NCBI GenBank assembly: GCA_016706405.1
Contig: JADJJT010000001.1
Span: 372,001-436,000, forward strand
Direction: 5' to 3'
From: Sphingobacteriales bacterium
GTDB lineage: Bacteria; Bacteroidota; Bacteroidia; Chitinophagales; UBA2359
DNA length: 64,000 bases
Made by a program: the position numbers and the translations under genes
Notes under the pieces: generated by a model
Databases searched by the model: none
Told to the model about the DNA's origin: nothing
The model's input: the letters and a program-made list of their open reading frames with translations, nothing else
In this document: positions 44,849 to 54,263 of the stretch, piece after piece
How positions within the stretch are numbered: the first letter of the stretch is position 1
Layout: each line of letters opens with the position of its first letter

Positions 44849-45631
44849 TTAAGTTCCGGAAAAAACAGGTTTGCGTTTTTCAACAAAAGCTGTTACTCCT
44901 TCGCGATAGTCGTTGCTTTGCCCGGCAATTTCTTGGCAATAGGCTTCGTATTGCAGTGATTCTTCTAAACTGCTGTTTGCACCTTTAGCCAACATTTTTT
45001 TAATCATACCGATAGCTTTAGTGGGCGCCGTGGCAAAATAAGCAGTTACCAACTCAACTGCGGCATCTAATTCGGCAGCAGGTACCACCTTATTTACCAA
45101 GCCCAATTGCAGCGCTTCGGCGGCAGTAACGGGGGTGGCCATAGCAGCCAGCTCGAAGGCTTTTTTTAAGCCAAGGCTGCGCGGCAAAAAATAGGACGAC
45201 CCCGAGTCGAGCACCAATCCGGCATTTACAAACACCTCAATAAGTTTAGCCTCTTCGGCAGCAATTATCATATCGCAGGCCAAAGCCAGCGAGCATCCCG
45301 CCCCGGCGGCAACACCGTTTAGCCGGCAAATAACGGGTTTGGCGGTTTGGGCAACCTGTAAAATCATGGGGTTATATCGCTGTACAACCGACTCGCCAAG
45401 GCTGCGCTGCCCAACTTGCCCCTGAATATCTTTTAAATCTTGCCCCGAGCAAAAGGCTTTTCCGGCACCCGTAATAACCACAACGCGCACTTTAGTATCT
45501 TTTCCGGCCTTTTTAAATGCTTCGGTAACTTCTTGGTTCATGCCATCAACAAAAGCATTAAAGCGCTCGGGACGGTTAAGTGTTATAGTGGCCACACCGT
45601 TAGCAACTTCGTATAAAATATAGTTAAACAT
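44849..45631 (-). CDS. paaG: Enoyl-CoA hydratase/isomerase, PaaG-like
   Basis: 260 aa crotonase-fold enzyme. The oxyanion-hole strand AFCSGQDLKDI and the NGVAAGAGCSLALACD helix are typical, and the Asp in GLVLDSGSSYFLPR matches the catalytic Asp of PaaG-type 1,2-epoxyphenylacetyl-CoA isomerases. No other phenylacetate genes are in the window, so a role in another acyl-CoA pathway is possible. The gene stands alone and is convergent with the protease gene. Confidence 0.85.
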   Translation of the reverse strand: MFNYILYEVANGVATITLNRPERFNAFVDGMNQEVTEAFKKAGKDTKVRVVVITGAGKAFCSGQDLKDIQGQVGQRSLGESVVQRYNPMILQVAQTAKPVICRLNGVAAGAGCSLALACDMIIAAEEAKLIEVFVNAGLVLDSGSSYFLPRSLGLKKAFELAAMATPVTAAEALQLGLVNKVVPAAELDAAVELVTAYFATAPTKAIGMIKKMLAKGANSSLEESLQYEAYCQEIAGQSNDYREGVTAFVEKRKPVFSGT

Positions 45632-45736
45632 GTATAAGTTTTTATCTTTAATTCAAAAATCTAATTTAAGAGGTGCAAAAATAGCAAGATTAACACTAAA
45701 CTATACCGCTTTAACCAGCAATTTAAAAATAAAAAA

Positions 45737-45762
45737 GGCGGTGCTACAACAATAACACCGCC
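45737..45762 (-). terminator. Intrinsic terminator for the DoxX-like gene
   Basis: GGCGGTG (45737-45743) pairs with CACCGCC (45756-45762), with a run of A before it that gives six U on the minus-strand transcript. It lies 24 bp past the stop at 45787. Confidence 0.8.
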
Positions 45763-45786
45763 CTTTGAGATGAAAACAGGAAGCAA

Positions 45787-46155
45787 TTAGCCAATAACTG
45801 AATTGTCACGGGCATAAGCACCTGCATACATGAATGCACCACCAGCTATCATTAGATCTTTAATAAGCATACCCATGCTATTTTGGTCGCCACCCATTAA
45901 ATTGGGTAAATGAAGGCCCAAGGCAAAAATTAATATCATAATGCCCAAAAGTGTGCCGGCTAATTTATCAAATTTGCCAACAAATACACTTACTATAAAA
46001 GCAAGCATAGCTAAACCGGTTAAATAAACCCAAATAGCGCCGCCGGGTATTGGCACCATGCCGGCCATAGCATCGGCACTGGTAAAATGGCCATAAACAA
46101 AACCAAGTAGTGGCAAGGCAAATAAGTATTTGCCAATTTTTAATAATGCGTTCAT
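45787..46155 (-). CDS. Small four-helix membrane protein (DoxX-like)
   Basis: 122 aa with hydrophobic segments at about 8-24, 41-60, 66-83 and 101-117. The layout, with a short polar loop (HFTSADAMAGMVPIPGG) after helix 1, resembles DoxX-family membrane proteins, whose function is mostly unknown. It is followed by a good terminator and is transcribed alone. Confidence 0.7.
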   Translation of the reverse strand: MNALLKIGKYLFALPLLGFVYGHFTSADAMAGMVPIPGGAIWVYLTGLAMLAFIVSVFVGKFDKLAGTLLGIMILIFALGLHLPNLMGGDQNSMGMLIKDLMIAGGAFMYAGAYARDNSVIG

Positions 46156-46359
46156 ACTGTATAGTATTTAGGGAGCGTGAAAAGATATATTGTTTTTAGA
46201 ATTGATTGAATAAGAGACGTGGAAAATATAGCACTTAAAACTATCTTTGTTGCTGGTTTTGAGGTTTGCGCCGCCAAGTTAAAATGTTTTTTTCAAATCC
46301 TGAAGGTTTTCTGAAGAAATTTTTAAAAAAAAAATAAAAAATTATATTTACCACCGAAA

Positions 46360-47808
46360 ATGACTGCCTTTTTATCCGGATTATTTAAAAAATGGGCAAA
46401 TATGCCTCCCGAAACAATTCAAGCCTTGCCCCCATCGGCATCGTACAGGCAATATTACCGGCTTAGCGCAAAAGGCAGTACCGCCATAGCCGCCATAAAT
46501 GCTAACCAACCCGAAAACAACGCCTTTTTATATTTAGCCCAGCATTTTAAAAATGTAGGCTTGCCGGTGCCCGAAATTTATGCCAGCGACCCCAAAAATA
46601 ATACCTATTTACAAGAGGATTTAGGCGACGAGTCGTTGTTTGAAATGATTAATACCTCCATATTAAAACATCCGGAAACTGACCCATTTCCTCAGCATTT
46701 ACTTTCTGCCTACAAAGCATCTTTAGAGGTTTTGGCAAAAATGCAAATTCTAAGCGCTAAACACCTCAACTTTGAAAAATGCTACCCTAAACCCAATTTT
46801 GATGCCCAAACTATTTTATGGGATTGCCAGTACTTTAAATACTGTTTTGTAAAACCGCTGCAAATTAATTTTGACGAAGCAGAATTAGAACACGATTTTG
46901 AACAATTAGCGCAGTTTTTGCTCAACACCAACACTAGTTACTTTATGCACCGCGACTACCAGGCGCGCAATATAATGTGGTATAACCAACAACCCTACGT
47001 CATTGATTTTCAAGGAGGGCGGCGTGGCGCATTACAGTACGATGTGGCTTCGCTGCTTTTTCAGGCGCGTGCCCAATTGCCCTCGCCTATTCGCACCGAA
47101 CTTTTAAACCACTATTTACAATTTGCCCAAACCTTAACCCCAATAAATACTACCGAATTTTTGCAATATTACAATGCTTATGTGTTAATACGTTTGTTGC
47201 AATTATTAGGTGCTTATGGCTTTAGAGGCTTGGTTGAGCGCAAACAGCATTTTATAGACAGCATTGTTTATTGTGTACAAAACTTAGCCTATTGGTTAAA
47301 CGCTATGCCGATACCTATAAATTTGCCTGCGTTAACTAATGTATGTCGGCAAATTGTTGAACATACCGAACTTAAACTTCCGGATAAAAAATTAGCCCAA
47401 ACAGCCCCCCTAACGGTTTCTGTTCATAGTTTTTCGTATAAATTAGGCATCCCTAATTACCAATATCCAAATGGCGGCGGATTTGTGTTTGATTGTCGTT
47501 CTTTGTTGAACCCCGGACGTTTAGCCGAATATCAATATTTATCCGGATTAGATAAGCCCGTAGCCGATTTTTTGCGCGCTCAATCAAACGCCGATGCCTG
47601 GCTTAGCCACGTAATAGCACTAACCGATACGGCTGTAAAAAATTGCCTCACAAATAATTTTGACCAGCTAACCATTGCCTTCGGATGCACGGGCGGCCAA
47701 CACAGGTCGGTTTATTGTGCCCAAAAAATAGCCGACCGATTAGAACAGTTTTTTGGCGTAAAAGTAGTGTTAGAACACACGGCCAAAGCGCAATGGAAAA
47801 AATGCTAA
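46360..47808 (+). CDS. Fusion of an aminoglycoside-phosphotransferase-type sugar kinase and a RapZ C-terminal domain
   Basis: 482 aa. The N-terminal part (about 1-330) is an APH-fold kinase with LQEDLGDESLFE, the catalytic HRDYQARNIMW (about 197-207) and the DFQGGRRGALQYDVASLL metal-binding segment, most like AmgK-type amino-sugar kinases. The C-terminal part (about 345-480) is the RapZ C-domain with SFSYKLGIPNYQYPNGGG, VFDCRSLLNPGR, LDKPVADFL and GCTGGQHRSVY. In enterobacteria that domain binds glucosamine-6-phosphate and RNA or regulatory partners. The fusion suggests a kinase in amino-sugar recycling that senses its own pathway, an inference. Confidence 0.85.
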   Translation: MTAFLSGLFKKWANMPPETIQALPPSASYRQYYRLSAKGSTAIAAINANQPENNAFLYLAQHFKNVGLPVPEIYASDPKNNTYLQEDLGDESLFEMINTSILKHPETDPFPQHLLSAYKASLEVLAKMQILSAKHLNFEKCYPKPNFDAQTILWDCQYFKYCFVKPLQINFDEAELEHDFEQLAQFLLNTNTSYFMHRDYQARNIMWYNQQPYVIDFQGGRRGALQYDVASLLFQARAQLPSPIRTELLNHYLQFAQTLTPINTTEFLQYYNAYVLIRLLQLLGAYGFRGLVERKQHFIDSIVYCVQNLAYWLNAMPIPINLPALTNVCRQIVEHTELKLPDKKLAQTAPLTVSVHSFSYKLGIPNYQYPNGGGFVFDCRSLLNPGRLAEYQYLSGLDKPVADFLRAQSNADAWLSHVIALTDTAVKNCLTNNFDQLTIAFGCTGGQHRSVYCAQKIADRLEQFFGVKVVLEHTAKAQWKKC

Positions 47809-47854
47809 ATAATTAGCAAAATTGTTGCGCCAACTGATTTTAAGCCTTGCGTGT

Positions 47855-48055
47855 TTACCTTGAGCGTATGCCCTTGCGCTTTTCAAAGTCTTTATCGAAA
47901 AGGCTGGTTGTGCGATGATTTTTTTTCTTTTTGCTTTCCATAGCACTGGCATCGCCAGCAGGGCAGCCGTATTTTGCTTTGCAGGCAGGCGCTGCGGCAA
48001 TTAAAAAAATAGCTAATAAGGCTAAAGCAAGGTTTTTAATGCGAAAACTAAACAT
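47855..48055 (-). CDS. Small lipoprotein
   Basis: 66 aa from the ATG at 48055, chosen because it begins directly with a lipoprotein signal (MFSFRIKNLALALLAIFLI) ending in lipobox APAC. An upstream ATG at 48094 would add 13 residues and overlap the preceding gene by 4 bp. The mature part is short and very basic (ESKKKKNHRTTSLFDKDFEKRKG). It follows the YiiX-like hydrolase gene on the same strand, probably in one transcript. Function is unknown. Confidence 0.65.
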   Translation of the reverse strand: MFSFRIKNLALALLAIFLIAAAPACKAKYGCPAGDASAMESKKKKNHRTTSLFDKDFEKRKGIRSR

Positions 48056-48090
48056 GTTGTTAAACGTAATATAATAATGTGTTTTAAAAA

Positions 48091-48786
48091 TCAATTGGTT
48101 TGTTCGTTCGATTTTACCGTTACCAATAAATCACTGTTGAAAATGGCAGCTGGCGAAATTACTGGCTCGTTCATTGGAATTTTATTGCCATAACGCTCTT
48201 TTATTTTTTTCTTAACCACTTCATTTGTCAAGTCAAAATCGCTAAGTTGTTCAAGTTTGCCAATTTCAATTCCGGTAGCTTGTTGGTATATTTTCCAAAT
48301 TAATTCCGAGCAATAAATTTTATCATCAGACCACTCAAAAGTTAGATCGTAGTTTTTTCCGTTAAACTGGCTGCCAATTTGTTTCATTTTGGCAAGTGCG
48401 GAAGGCGTTAAAACCTGGTCGGCATTTTTGAGGCGTTTGATTATATATTTCCCTTCTTGACCGCGGGCAATCCACTTGTCGAGCGGTGTTTGTTTAACTG
48501 GCTGTATGGCTTCAAAAACAAAAAATTTATCTCCGTCTTTGTAAATAAGTCCGCAATGCGAATATTTTGATTTTGTTGCAAGCTGAATGGCTTTGCTTTG
48601 TTCGGAAACTGAGGTTTGAAAAATAAGGTCTCCATCTTTTATTTCGCTTGTATTGGCAGCAAGCTGTTTTACTGCCGTTTGTGAAGGCTCAAGCAACGGT
48701 TCCGGATGATACGACTTTTGCCGGGCGTAAAGTCCGCCTAAAATAGTTAGCCCTAAAAACCCAAGTATCCATATTATTTTATTCAT
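48091..48786 (-). CDS. YiiX/YebB-like NlpC/P60 family cysteine hydrolase
   Basis: 231 aa with an N-terminal membrane anchor or signal (3-20). The permuted papain-like fold is shown by GDLIFQTSVSEQSKAIQLAT, the His in YSHCGLIYKDG (about 80) and the Cys in KIYCSELIWKIYQQ (about 157). Members act on lipids or peptides at the envelope. The exact substrate is not known. Its stop is close to the start of the small lipoprotein. Confidence 0.85.
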   Translation of the reverse strand: MNKIIWILGFLGLTILGGLYARQKSYHPEPLLEPSQTAVKQLAANTSEIKDGDLIFQTSVSEQSKAIQLATKSKYSHCGLIYKDGDKFFVFEAIQPVKQTPLDKWIARGQEGKYIIKRLKNADQVLTPSALAKMKQIGSQFNGKNYDLTFEWSDDKIYCSELIWKIYQQATGIEIGKLEQLSDFDLTNEVVKKKIKERYGNKIPMNEPVISPAAIFNSDLLVTVKSNEQTN

Positions 48787-49030
48787 TGTTGTTGTTGTTT
48801 CTGCGTTTAGTTTGGTTTTGGGACTATTTGGGGTTGTAAAGTTTGTGGCGAAGTTTAAAATACTAAGAATAACAAAACTTAGACCAAGTAAATTGGCGTT
48901 TGTTTATTTTTTGAAAACGGTGTTTGAGGCATTTTATTATGGAGTATAATCCGGAATAAATACAATAACCGCCCAAAGTTATAAAAGTTGTGCCATATAT
49001 TATTATTTCATCGGTATTGAAAACAATTTG

Positions 49031-49618
49031 TTATAATGGCTGCTTGCCCAAAAACGACCATAGTTGCCGCATAGCCAACCCACGATGACTAATGGCATGT
49101 TTTTCGCTGTCAGTTAATTGGGCAAAAGTGCGAGTGTGCCCATCGGGAATAAAAACGGGATCGTAGGCAAAACCGCCGTTGCCAATAGGTTGGTGGGTAA
49201 TTTGCCCTTGCACCTGCCCTTGAAATAGTACTGGTGGGTTATTATTATTTAATACAAGGGCAACTACCGCCCTAAACCGGGCTTTGCGGTTGGTAATGCC
49301 TTGCATTTTTTCGAGCAAAAAAAGCGGATTAGCTAAACTGCTGCCATGTAGGGCGGCATAGCGAGCGGTAAATACGCCGGGCTGGTTGTTTAAAGCTTCC
49401 ACTTCAAGGCCGGCATCTTCGGCAAAACAAGGCAGGCCGTATTGCTGCCAAATTGTATTCAGCTTTTCAAGGGCATTGGCTTCTAAAGTGTCGTGTGGTT
49501 CGGGTATATTGTGGAGGTAGCCAATATCGTGCAGGCTAATTATTTTTATGCCGGGCGGGGCGGCAATTTGAGCTTCGTGAACTTTGTTTTTATTGTGGGT
49601 TGCAAAAATAAGCTGCAT
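49031..49618 (-). CDS. rdgB: Non-canonical purine NTP pyrophosphatase (RdgB/HAM1)
   Basis: 195 aa. Family motifs are FATHNKNKVHEAQ (4-16), CFAEDAGLEVEALNNQPGVFTARYA (about 64-88) and PIGNGGFAYDPVFIPDG, with HAISHRGLA near the C-terminus. It hydrolyses dITP, XTP and related nucleotides to keep them out of DNA. It is complete and of normal length. Confidence 0.96.
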   Translation of the reverse strand: MQLIFATHNKNKVHEAQIAAPPGIKIISLHDIGYLHNIPEPHDTLEANALEKLNTIWQQYGLPCFAEDAGLEVEALNNQPGVFTARYAALHGSSLANPLFLLEKMQGITNRKARFRAVVALVLNNNNPPVLFQGQVQGQITHQPIGNGGFAYDPVFIPDGHTRTFAQLTDSEKHAISHRGLAMRQLWSFLGKQPL

Positions 49619-49785
49619 ATAAAAAGAAATAAGTTAATTGATAAAAAAACTAAACGGAAAACAAATTGTGCCAAAGCTTTTTGTGCCTATACAAGCGAAA
49701 AAATTTGGTTATTTCCCTTTTTTGTTGAAACTTTGTGCTGTATTTTTAAGTTTTCAAAATTGATTTGTTAAAATTACACCTATCC

Positions 49786-49876
49786 GGAGAGATGCTGGAG
49801 TGGTCGAACAGGCACGCCTGGAAAGTGTGTAAACGCCAAAAGCGTTTCGAGGGTTCGAATCCCTCTCTCTCCGCCA
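49786..49876 (+). tRNA. tRNA-Ser (anticodon GGA)
   Basis: Acceptor stem GGAGAGA pairs with TCTCTCC before the discriminator G, and CCA is encoded (49874-49876). The anticodon stem CACGC/GTGTG encloses loop CTGGAAA with anticodon GGA. A long variable arm (AAACGCC...) is typical of tRNA-Ser, and the T arm is GGGTTCGAATCCC. It reads the UCC and UCU serine codons. A TCCGGA motif overlaps its first bases. Confidence 0.96.
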
Positions 49877-49906
49877 CTTATTACCCCGTTACAGACGGCC
49901 AAAAAT

Positions 49907-50362
49907 TTAGTCGTCATTCCAAGACCGAATTCCTTGTTCGTTTAAGTTTTTTAACGCCTGCTGCATGGCATCTACTTGCTCGGCAGTGTGCCCGCTCCAA
50001 ATAGTTACCTCGCCAACAACTTTAAATGGCCACAACGACCGGTAAGATTTTGTAGGGTTGCCCTCAAATTTTTTATCTGTTAAGTCGGGGTCGTCTTCTA
50101 TGGGGCCGGTTGGTTCAACCAAATAAATTCTTTGGCGTTCATTGCCAGTGGCAAGCTCGCCCCCCCAAATAGCCGCGTCTAAGGTAGCAGTTAAAAAAAT
50201 GTATTTTGAGGGCTTTTTTTGTCCATAGTTGGTGGCAAAACCTGCTTCAATAAAATCGCCAATTTTTAAGTCGGCTTTTGTGCCATGAAAATAGGTTTGT
50301 GCAAACGGAGTTGCGCCATTTGAACCTCCGGATGATTTTTTAGCCGTTTCATTTTCTTTCAT
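49907..50362 (-). CDS. arr: NAD+-dependent rifampin ADP-ribosyltransferase (Arr-like)
   Basis: 151 aa. The Arr fold is evident from FAQTYFHGTKADLKIGD (about 21-37), TNYGQKKPSKYIFLTATLDAAIWGGELA and the C-terminal PTKSYRSLWPFKVVGEVTIW. Characterised Arr enzymes transfer ADP-ribose to rifampin and inactivate it. The gene contains a TCCGGA motif and has no mobility genes beside it, so it looks like a resident chromosomal arr rather than an integron-borne one. It is convergent with the tRNA-Ser gene. Confidence 0.92.
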   Translation of the reverse strand: MKENETAKKSSGGSNGATPFAQTYFHGTKADLKIGDFIEAGFATNYGQKKPSKYIFLTATLDAAIWGGELATGNERQRIYLVEPTGPIEDDPDLTDKKFEGNPTKSYRSLWPFKVVGEVTIWSGHTAEQVDAMQQALKNLNEQGIRSWNDD

Positions 50363-50489
50363 AGTATTAAACTTGCTTGTACTGAAATAAAGTGCGAAGT
50401 TAGCAAGAAGTGTTCATGTCAGCATCCGGATAAGCAAAGCATCCGGATAAAACCTTTAGCCAAAGCGCACTTGCTACGCCTAAAAATCG

Positions 50490-50497
50490 TAATTTTG
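50490..50497 (+). promoter_or_regulatory. Possible Bacteroidota promoter (-7 box TAATTTTG) for trhO
   Basis: It matches TAnnTTTG exactly and lies 56 bp before the start codon. A TTG at 50471-50473 is a weak candidate for the -33 element, slightly too close. Confidence 0.4.
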
Positions 50498-50552
50498 TGC
50501 CTATATTCTGTTTTGTTCCCCTAATTTCTTACATAAATTAGATTAAAAAAAT

Positions 50553-51521
50553 ATGGAATTTCAAACCTTATCATATTATAAATACATTAACCTGCCCGAT
50601 GCGCCTCAAATGGCTGCCGACCATTTGGCTTTTTGTGTACAACTTGGCGTAAAAGGCCGCGTGTTTTTTGCCGATGAGGGTTTAAGTGGCACGGTTTCGG
50701 GAAGTGTTGAGCAGTGCAACGCCTACAAGCAGCAGCTAAACAGCCTGCCACCCTTTGCCGACCTTGAATTTAAAACCGACCCCAGCCAAACGCACTCCTT
50801 CAATAAAATTCATGTGCGATACCGCCCCGAAGTAGTGCATTTTGGCCACAATATTCGCCTTAACCCAGCGCAAGAAACCGCAAAACACCTTAGCCCGCAA
50901 GCGGTACTACAACTTAAAGACCAGCCCAACGTAGTGTTTTTAGATGCCCGCAACAAATTTGAATGGATAGTTGGCAAATTTAAAAACGCGGTTACCTTAG
51001 ATATTGATACGTTCCGCGATTTTCCGGAAAAATTAGCCGAATTAGAGCCGCTCAAACAAAAAACAGTTATTGCCTATTGTACCGGAGGTATTCGGTGCGA
51101 AAAAGCGACTGCCTTTTTATTGCAAAATGGATTTAGCCGCGACAAACTTTTTCAAATTGACGGCGGCATTATTAACTATGCAGCCCAAACAGGCGGCACC
51201 GATTTTGACGGCAAGTGTTACGTGTTCGATAAGCGCGTTGTAATTGATGTAAATACCGTAAACCCAACCGTTGTTTCGACGTGTGCTACCTGCGGAAGCC
51301 TTGAGTCGAGAATGGTAAACTGTGCCAACCCCGAGTGCAACAACCATTATGTGCAGTGCAAAACCTGCTCAGACACATTAAATGGTGCTTGTAGCGTGGC
51401 TTGCAGCGAGCACCCGCGCATACGCCCTTACGATGGTACCGGCTATTATGCCCAAAGCGGCAAACAAATTTTTACTAAAAACACCAAGCCAAATTATCAG
51501 CAGCAGCAGCAGCAATTGTAG
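50553..51521 (+). CDS. trhO: tRNA uridine(34) hydroxylase TrhO (rhodanese-domain, YceA-like)
   Basis: 322 aa. The N-terminal ferredoxin-like domain (1-90) contains GRVFFADEGLSGTVSGS. The rhodanese domain (about 115-215) carries the active-site loop YCTGGIRCEKA. A cysteine-rich C-terminal region (about 245-295) with several CxxC pairs probably binds zinc. TrhO hydroxylates uridine 34 of some tRNAs with oxygen. The C-terminus ends in a run of Gln from CAG repeats. It is followed 61 bp later by a glycosyltransferase gene on the same strand. Confidence 0.93.
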   Translation: MEFQTLSYYKYINLPDAPQMAADHLAFCVQLGVKGRVFFADEGLSGTVSGSVEQCNAYKQQLNSLPPFADLEFKTDPSQTHSFNKIHVRYRPEVVHFGHNIRLNPAQETAKHLSPQAVLQLKDQPNVVFLDARNKFEWIVGKFKNAVTLDIDTFRDFPEKLAELEPLKQKTVIAYCTGGIRCEKATAFLLQNGFSRDKLFQIDGGIINYAAQTGGTDFDGKCYVFDKRVVIDVNTVNPTVVSTCATCGSLESRMVNCANPECNNHYVQCKTCSDTLNGACSVACSEHPRIRPYDGTGYYAQSGKQIFTKNTKPNYQQQQQQL

Positions 51522-51582
51522 TAGTAGTAGAATTTGCAAAAGTAGTAAAACAGCCATTTACCCTACCTTTAATTAGCGCGCT

Positions 51583-53091
51583 ATGCTCGAAATTATTTTG
51601 CTGGCGATGTATATTTTAGTCAATTTTTTGGCCTTGGGCTTTGCCCTATCCGGATTGATATTGGCTTGGCAGTGTCGCAAAGAAAGTTCAGCTAATGCTT
51701 TGCCCAACAAAATACAAACCTTGGCGGATTTGTTTCCGGATGAAAACCAATATCCGGAGATAACGGTACAATTGCCTATTTTTAACGAGTATTTTGTGGC
51801 AAAACGGGTTATTGATGCAACGGCAGCCCTGCATTATCCTAAAAACAAACTTCAAATACAAATTTTAGATGACTCGACCGACGAAACGGCTGCCCTAACG
51901 CAGGAATTAGCGCAAAATTATATGCAGCAAGGCTTTAAGGTGCAATGGCTACACCGCGCTAATCGGCAAGACTTTAAGGCGGGTGCGCTGCGCGAGGCTT
52001 TAAAAACGGCAACCGGCCAATTTATAGCCATTTTTGACGCCGATTTTATTCCAGATGTGCAATTTTTACAACAAACCCTGCCGTATTTTTATAGCCAACC
52101 ACAAACAGGCGTAGTGCAAACGCGCTGGGCGCATATTAATGCCCGGCAATCGCTGCTAACAAGGGCGCAGGCTTTATTTTTAGATGCTCATTTTGCCATC
52201 GAGCAGTACGGACGCTTTGCCGGAGGCTGGTTTTTAAACTTTAATGGTACGGCAGGAGTTTGGCGCAAGACTACTATTTTTGAGGCCGGCAATTGGCAGG
52301 CCGACACCCTAACCGAAGACCTTGACCTAAGTTACAGGGCGCAACTTAAGGGCTGGAAAATAGTATTTTTAAGACATGTTTTATCGCCAGCCGAGTTGCC
52401 ACCCAATATGGCTGCTTTTAAATCGCAGCAGCACAGGTGGGTAAAGGGCGGGGCCGAAACAGCCATTAAAATCTTACCCAAATTAAATAAATCGGAGTTT
52501 GGCGGGGTGAAAAAATTTATGGCTGCCGTGCATTTGCTTAGTAGTTGCATGTATTTGGTGGTTTTGTTTTGTTTTTTGCTGGGCTTACCCCTTATGCTTT
52601 TGCGAAATACTCAAATTATGTTTAACTACAGCCCTACTTTGGCCATCTTTTTACTGACAACCATTATTATTACTTCAATTTTTTACAAGGCACACCTTCT
52701 TACAGATTGGCAAACAAGTAAACGTCCCAGTTTTTGGCTTGCTTATTTTTGGTTCATGCTTATTGCTTCCGGATTGTCGCTGCACAACAGCTTAGCTGCT
52801 TTGCAGGGCTTGTTGCGGCAGAAGTCGCCATTTGTGCGCACCCCTAAATATGATGTTCAAACAACAAACCAAACAATTAATACACGCAATATCCACCAGA
52901 CTAAACATAAATATAAAATAAGTACTAATAACTGGGTGGTTGCCGGCGAATTGCTGCTAACGGTATATTTTGCTGCTGGAATGGCATTGTGTTTTTATTA
53001 CCTGGATTTTACTTTTTTTGCCCTGTTTTTATGGGCATTTTTGGCTTTCGGCACCGTAGCAGCGTATAGCTTGAGGACAGTAAAAATATAG
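51583..53091 (+). CDS. Processive family 2 glycosyltransferase (cellulose/mannan-synthase-like)
   Basis: 502 aa. One membrane helix is at the N-terminus (4-26). The GT2 catalytic domain (about 60-300) has LDDSTDETA, FDADFIPD, TEDLDLSYRA and QQHRWVKGG, the D-D-D-QxxRW set of processive synthases. Three or four helices (about 320-490) follow. It should polymerise a sugar from a nucleotide donor and extrude it through the inner membrane. The sugar is unknown. IS copy 3 is inserted 31 bp past the stop. Confidence 0.9.
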   Translation: MLEIILLAMYILVNFLALGFALSGLILAWQCRKESSANALPNKIQTLADLFPDENQYPEITVQLPIFNEYFVAKRVIDATAALHYPKNKLQIQILDDSTDETAALTQELAQNYMQQGFKVQWLHRANRQDFKAGALREALKTATGQFIAIFDADFIPDVQFLQQTLPYFYSQPQTGVVQTRWAHINARQSLLTRAQALFLDAHFAIEQYGRFAGGWFLNFNGTAGVWRKTTIFEAGNWQADTLTEDLDLSYRAQLKGWKIVFLRHVLSPAELPPNMAAFKSQQHRWVKGGAETAIKILPKLNKSEFGGVKKFMAAVHLLSSCMYLVVLFCFLLGLPLMLLRNTQIMFNYSPTLAIFLLTTIIITSIFYKAHLLTDWQTSKRPSFWLAYFWFMLIASGLSLHNSLAALQGLLRQKSPFVRTPKYDVQTTNQTINTRNIHQTKHKYKISTNNWVVAGELLLTVYFAAGMALCFYYLDFTFFALFLWAFLAFGTVAAYSLRTVKI

Positions 53092-53122
53092 CTCCTTTCT
53101 GTTTTTATTTTATGCGATATTA

Positions 53123-54050
53123 GAGACTGTCTAAAAATTAAAAATTGGCATGCCAGTCCTAAAAATTGATAGGAAAAAAGTTATTAAAAGAGATGTGAAT
53201 AAAAGACTATCAGTTTGACGTTTAAATAATAATTCATAGCTTTATGAAAATCAAACACATAAAGTAAAATGAAAACCTACCCAAGCAGTCTCACCGATAG
53301 TCAATGGAGTGCAATATTAGGCATTTTAGACGACAAACGGAAACGAAAACACAGTTTAAGAGAAATTTTTAATGCGCTGTTCTATTTGCTTAAAGCTGGC
53401 TGTCAATGGCGCATGCTGCCGTTCCATTTTCCGTCATGGAAGCTTGTTTACTACTATTTTACCAAGTGGAAGAAGGATGGGACGATAGAACTCATCCATG
53501 AAATACTCAGGGATAAGACTCGAAAGCAAGCAGGCAGGGCTTCATCGCCAAGTGTTGGTATAATTGATAGCCAGAGCGTAAAGACAACAAGCGTCGGAGG
53601 CTTGTGCAGAGGGATTGACGGGGGTAAAAAGTTAAAGGCAGAAAGCGGCATATTATTGTAGATACAATGGGACTACTTTTAGCGGTTGTGGTTCATGCGG
53701 CAAATGAGCATGACAGTAAATCAGCCCCAATGGTTATAGCTGACCTCAGAGGCAGGTTTTGCAGATTGGTAAAGATAGTAGCTGATGGCGGGTATAGAGG
53801 CGAGTTAATTGAAAATACCCGCAAAACGTTTGGGTGGGTGGTTGAGGTTGTAAGTAGATCGAATACAGCCTCGAAATTCGAAGTATTGCCAAAAAGATGG
53901 ATTGTTGAAAGAACTTTTGCATGGCTCGAAAGCTATCGAAGATTGAGTAAAGACTTTGAGTTCCAAACCGAAACGAGCCAGACAATGATCCAACTTGCCA
54001 TGATAAAATTGATGCTTAATAGAATTAGAAAATAAAATTTAGACAGGCTC
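53123..54050 (+). mobile_element. IS5-family insertion sequence, copy 3 (928 bp)
   Basis: Nearly identical to copy 1 from GAGACTGTC to GACAGGCTC. The flanks are TTA on the left and TAA on the right, the same mismatched pair as copy 1. It lies in the noncoding region between a glycosyltransferase and a GH18 gene and does not interrupt an obvious gene. It has one lost base relative to copy 1 and one A-to-G change near 53396. Confidence 0.94.
53269..54035 (+). pseudogene. IS5-family transposase with one frameshift
   Basis: The run of six A after GACGGGGGT in copy 1 is five A here (about 53624-53635), so the frame breaks after GIDGGK, between the first and second DDE residues. Both halves are otherwise intact (130 and 122 codons). 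Lost activity or a sequencing error are the likely readings. Programmed frameshifting is known in some IS5 relatives but is not needed in the intact copy. Confidence 0.92.
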
Positions 54051-54263
54051 TAAATAAAATAGTATTTTTTATCAAAAAGATGACATTTTTTAGGCTTTTC
54101 CGGATTTTTTATACTTCCGGATATGCGTTTTGCGTTAAAAAGGTTTTTTAATGTCTTAAATTTAGCCCCTCCCATCATTTAGTTAATTAATTAATTGATT
54201 ATAAAACAAACTAAAGCGTTAAAACAAGCTTTGTTTTTTTGAATTTATATTCTGCAAACACCT

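Noticed and set aside
49786..50362. Genomic island integrated at tRNA-Ser with arr as cargo
   Set aside because: No direct repeat of the tRNA 3' end or integrase is seen, and arr contains the resident TCCGGA motif.
53620..53640. Programmed frameshift in IS copy 3 transposase
   Set aside because: Copy 1 encodes the whole transposase in one frame, so no frameshift is needed. The missing A is better explained by decay or sequencing error.
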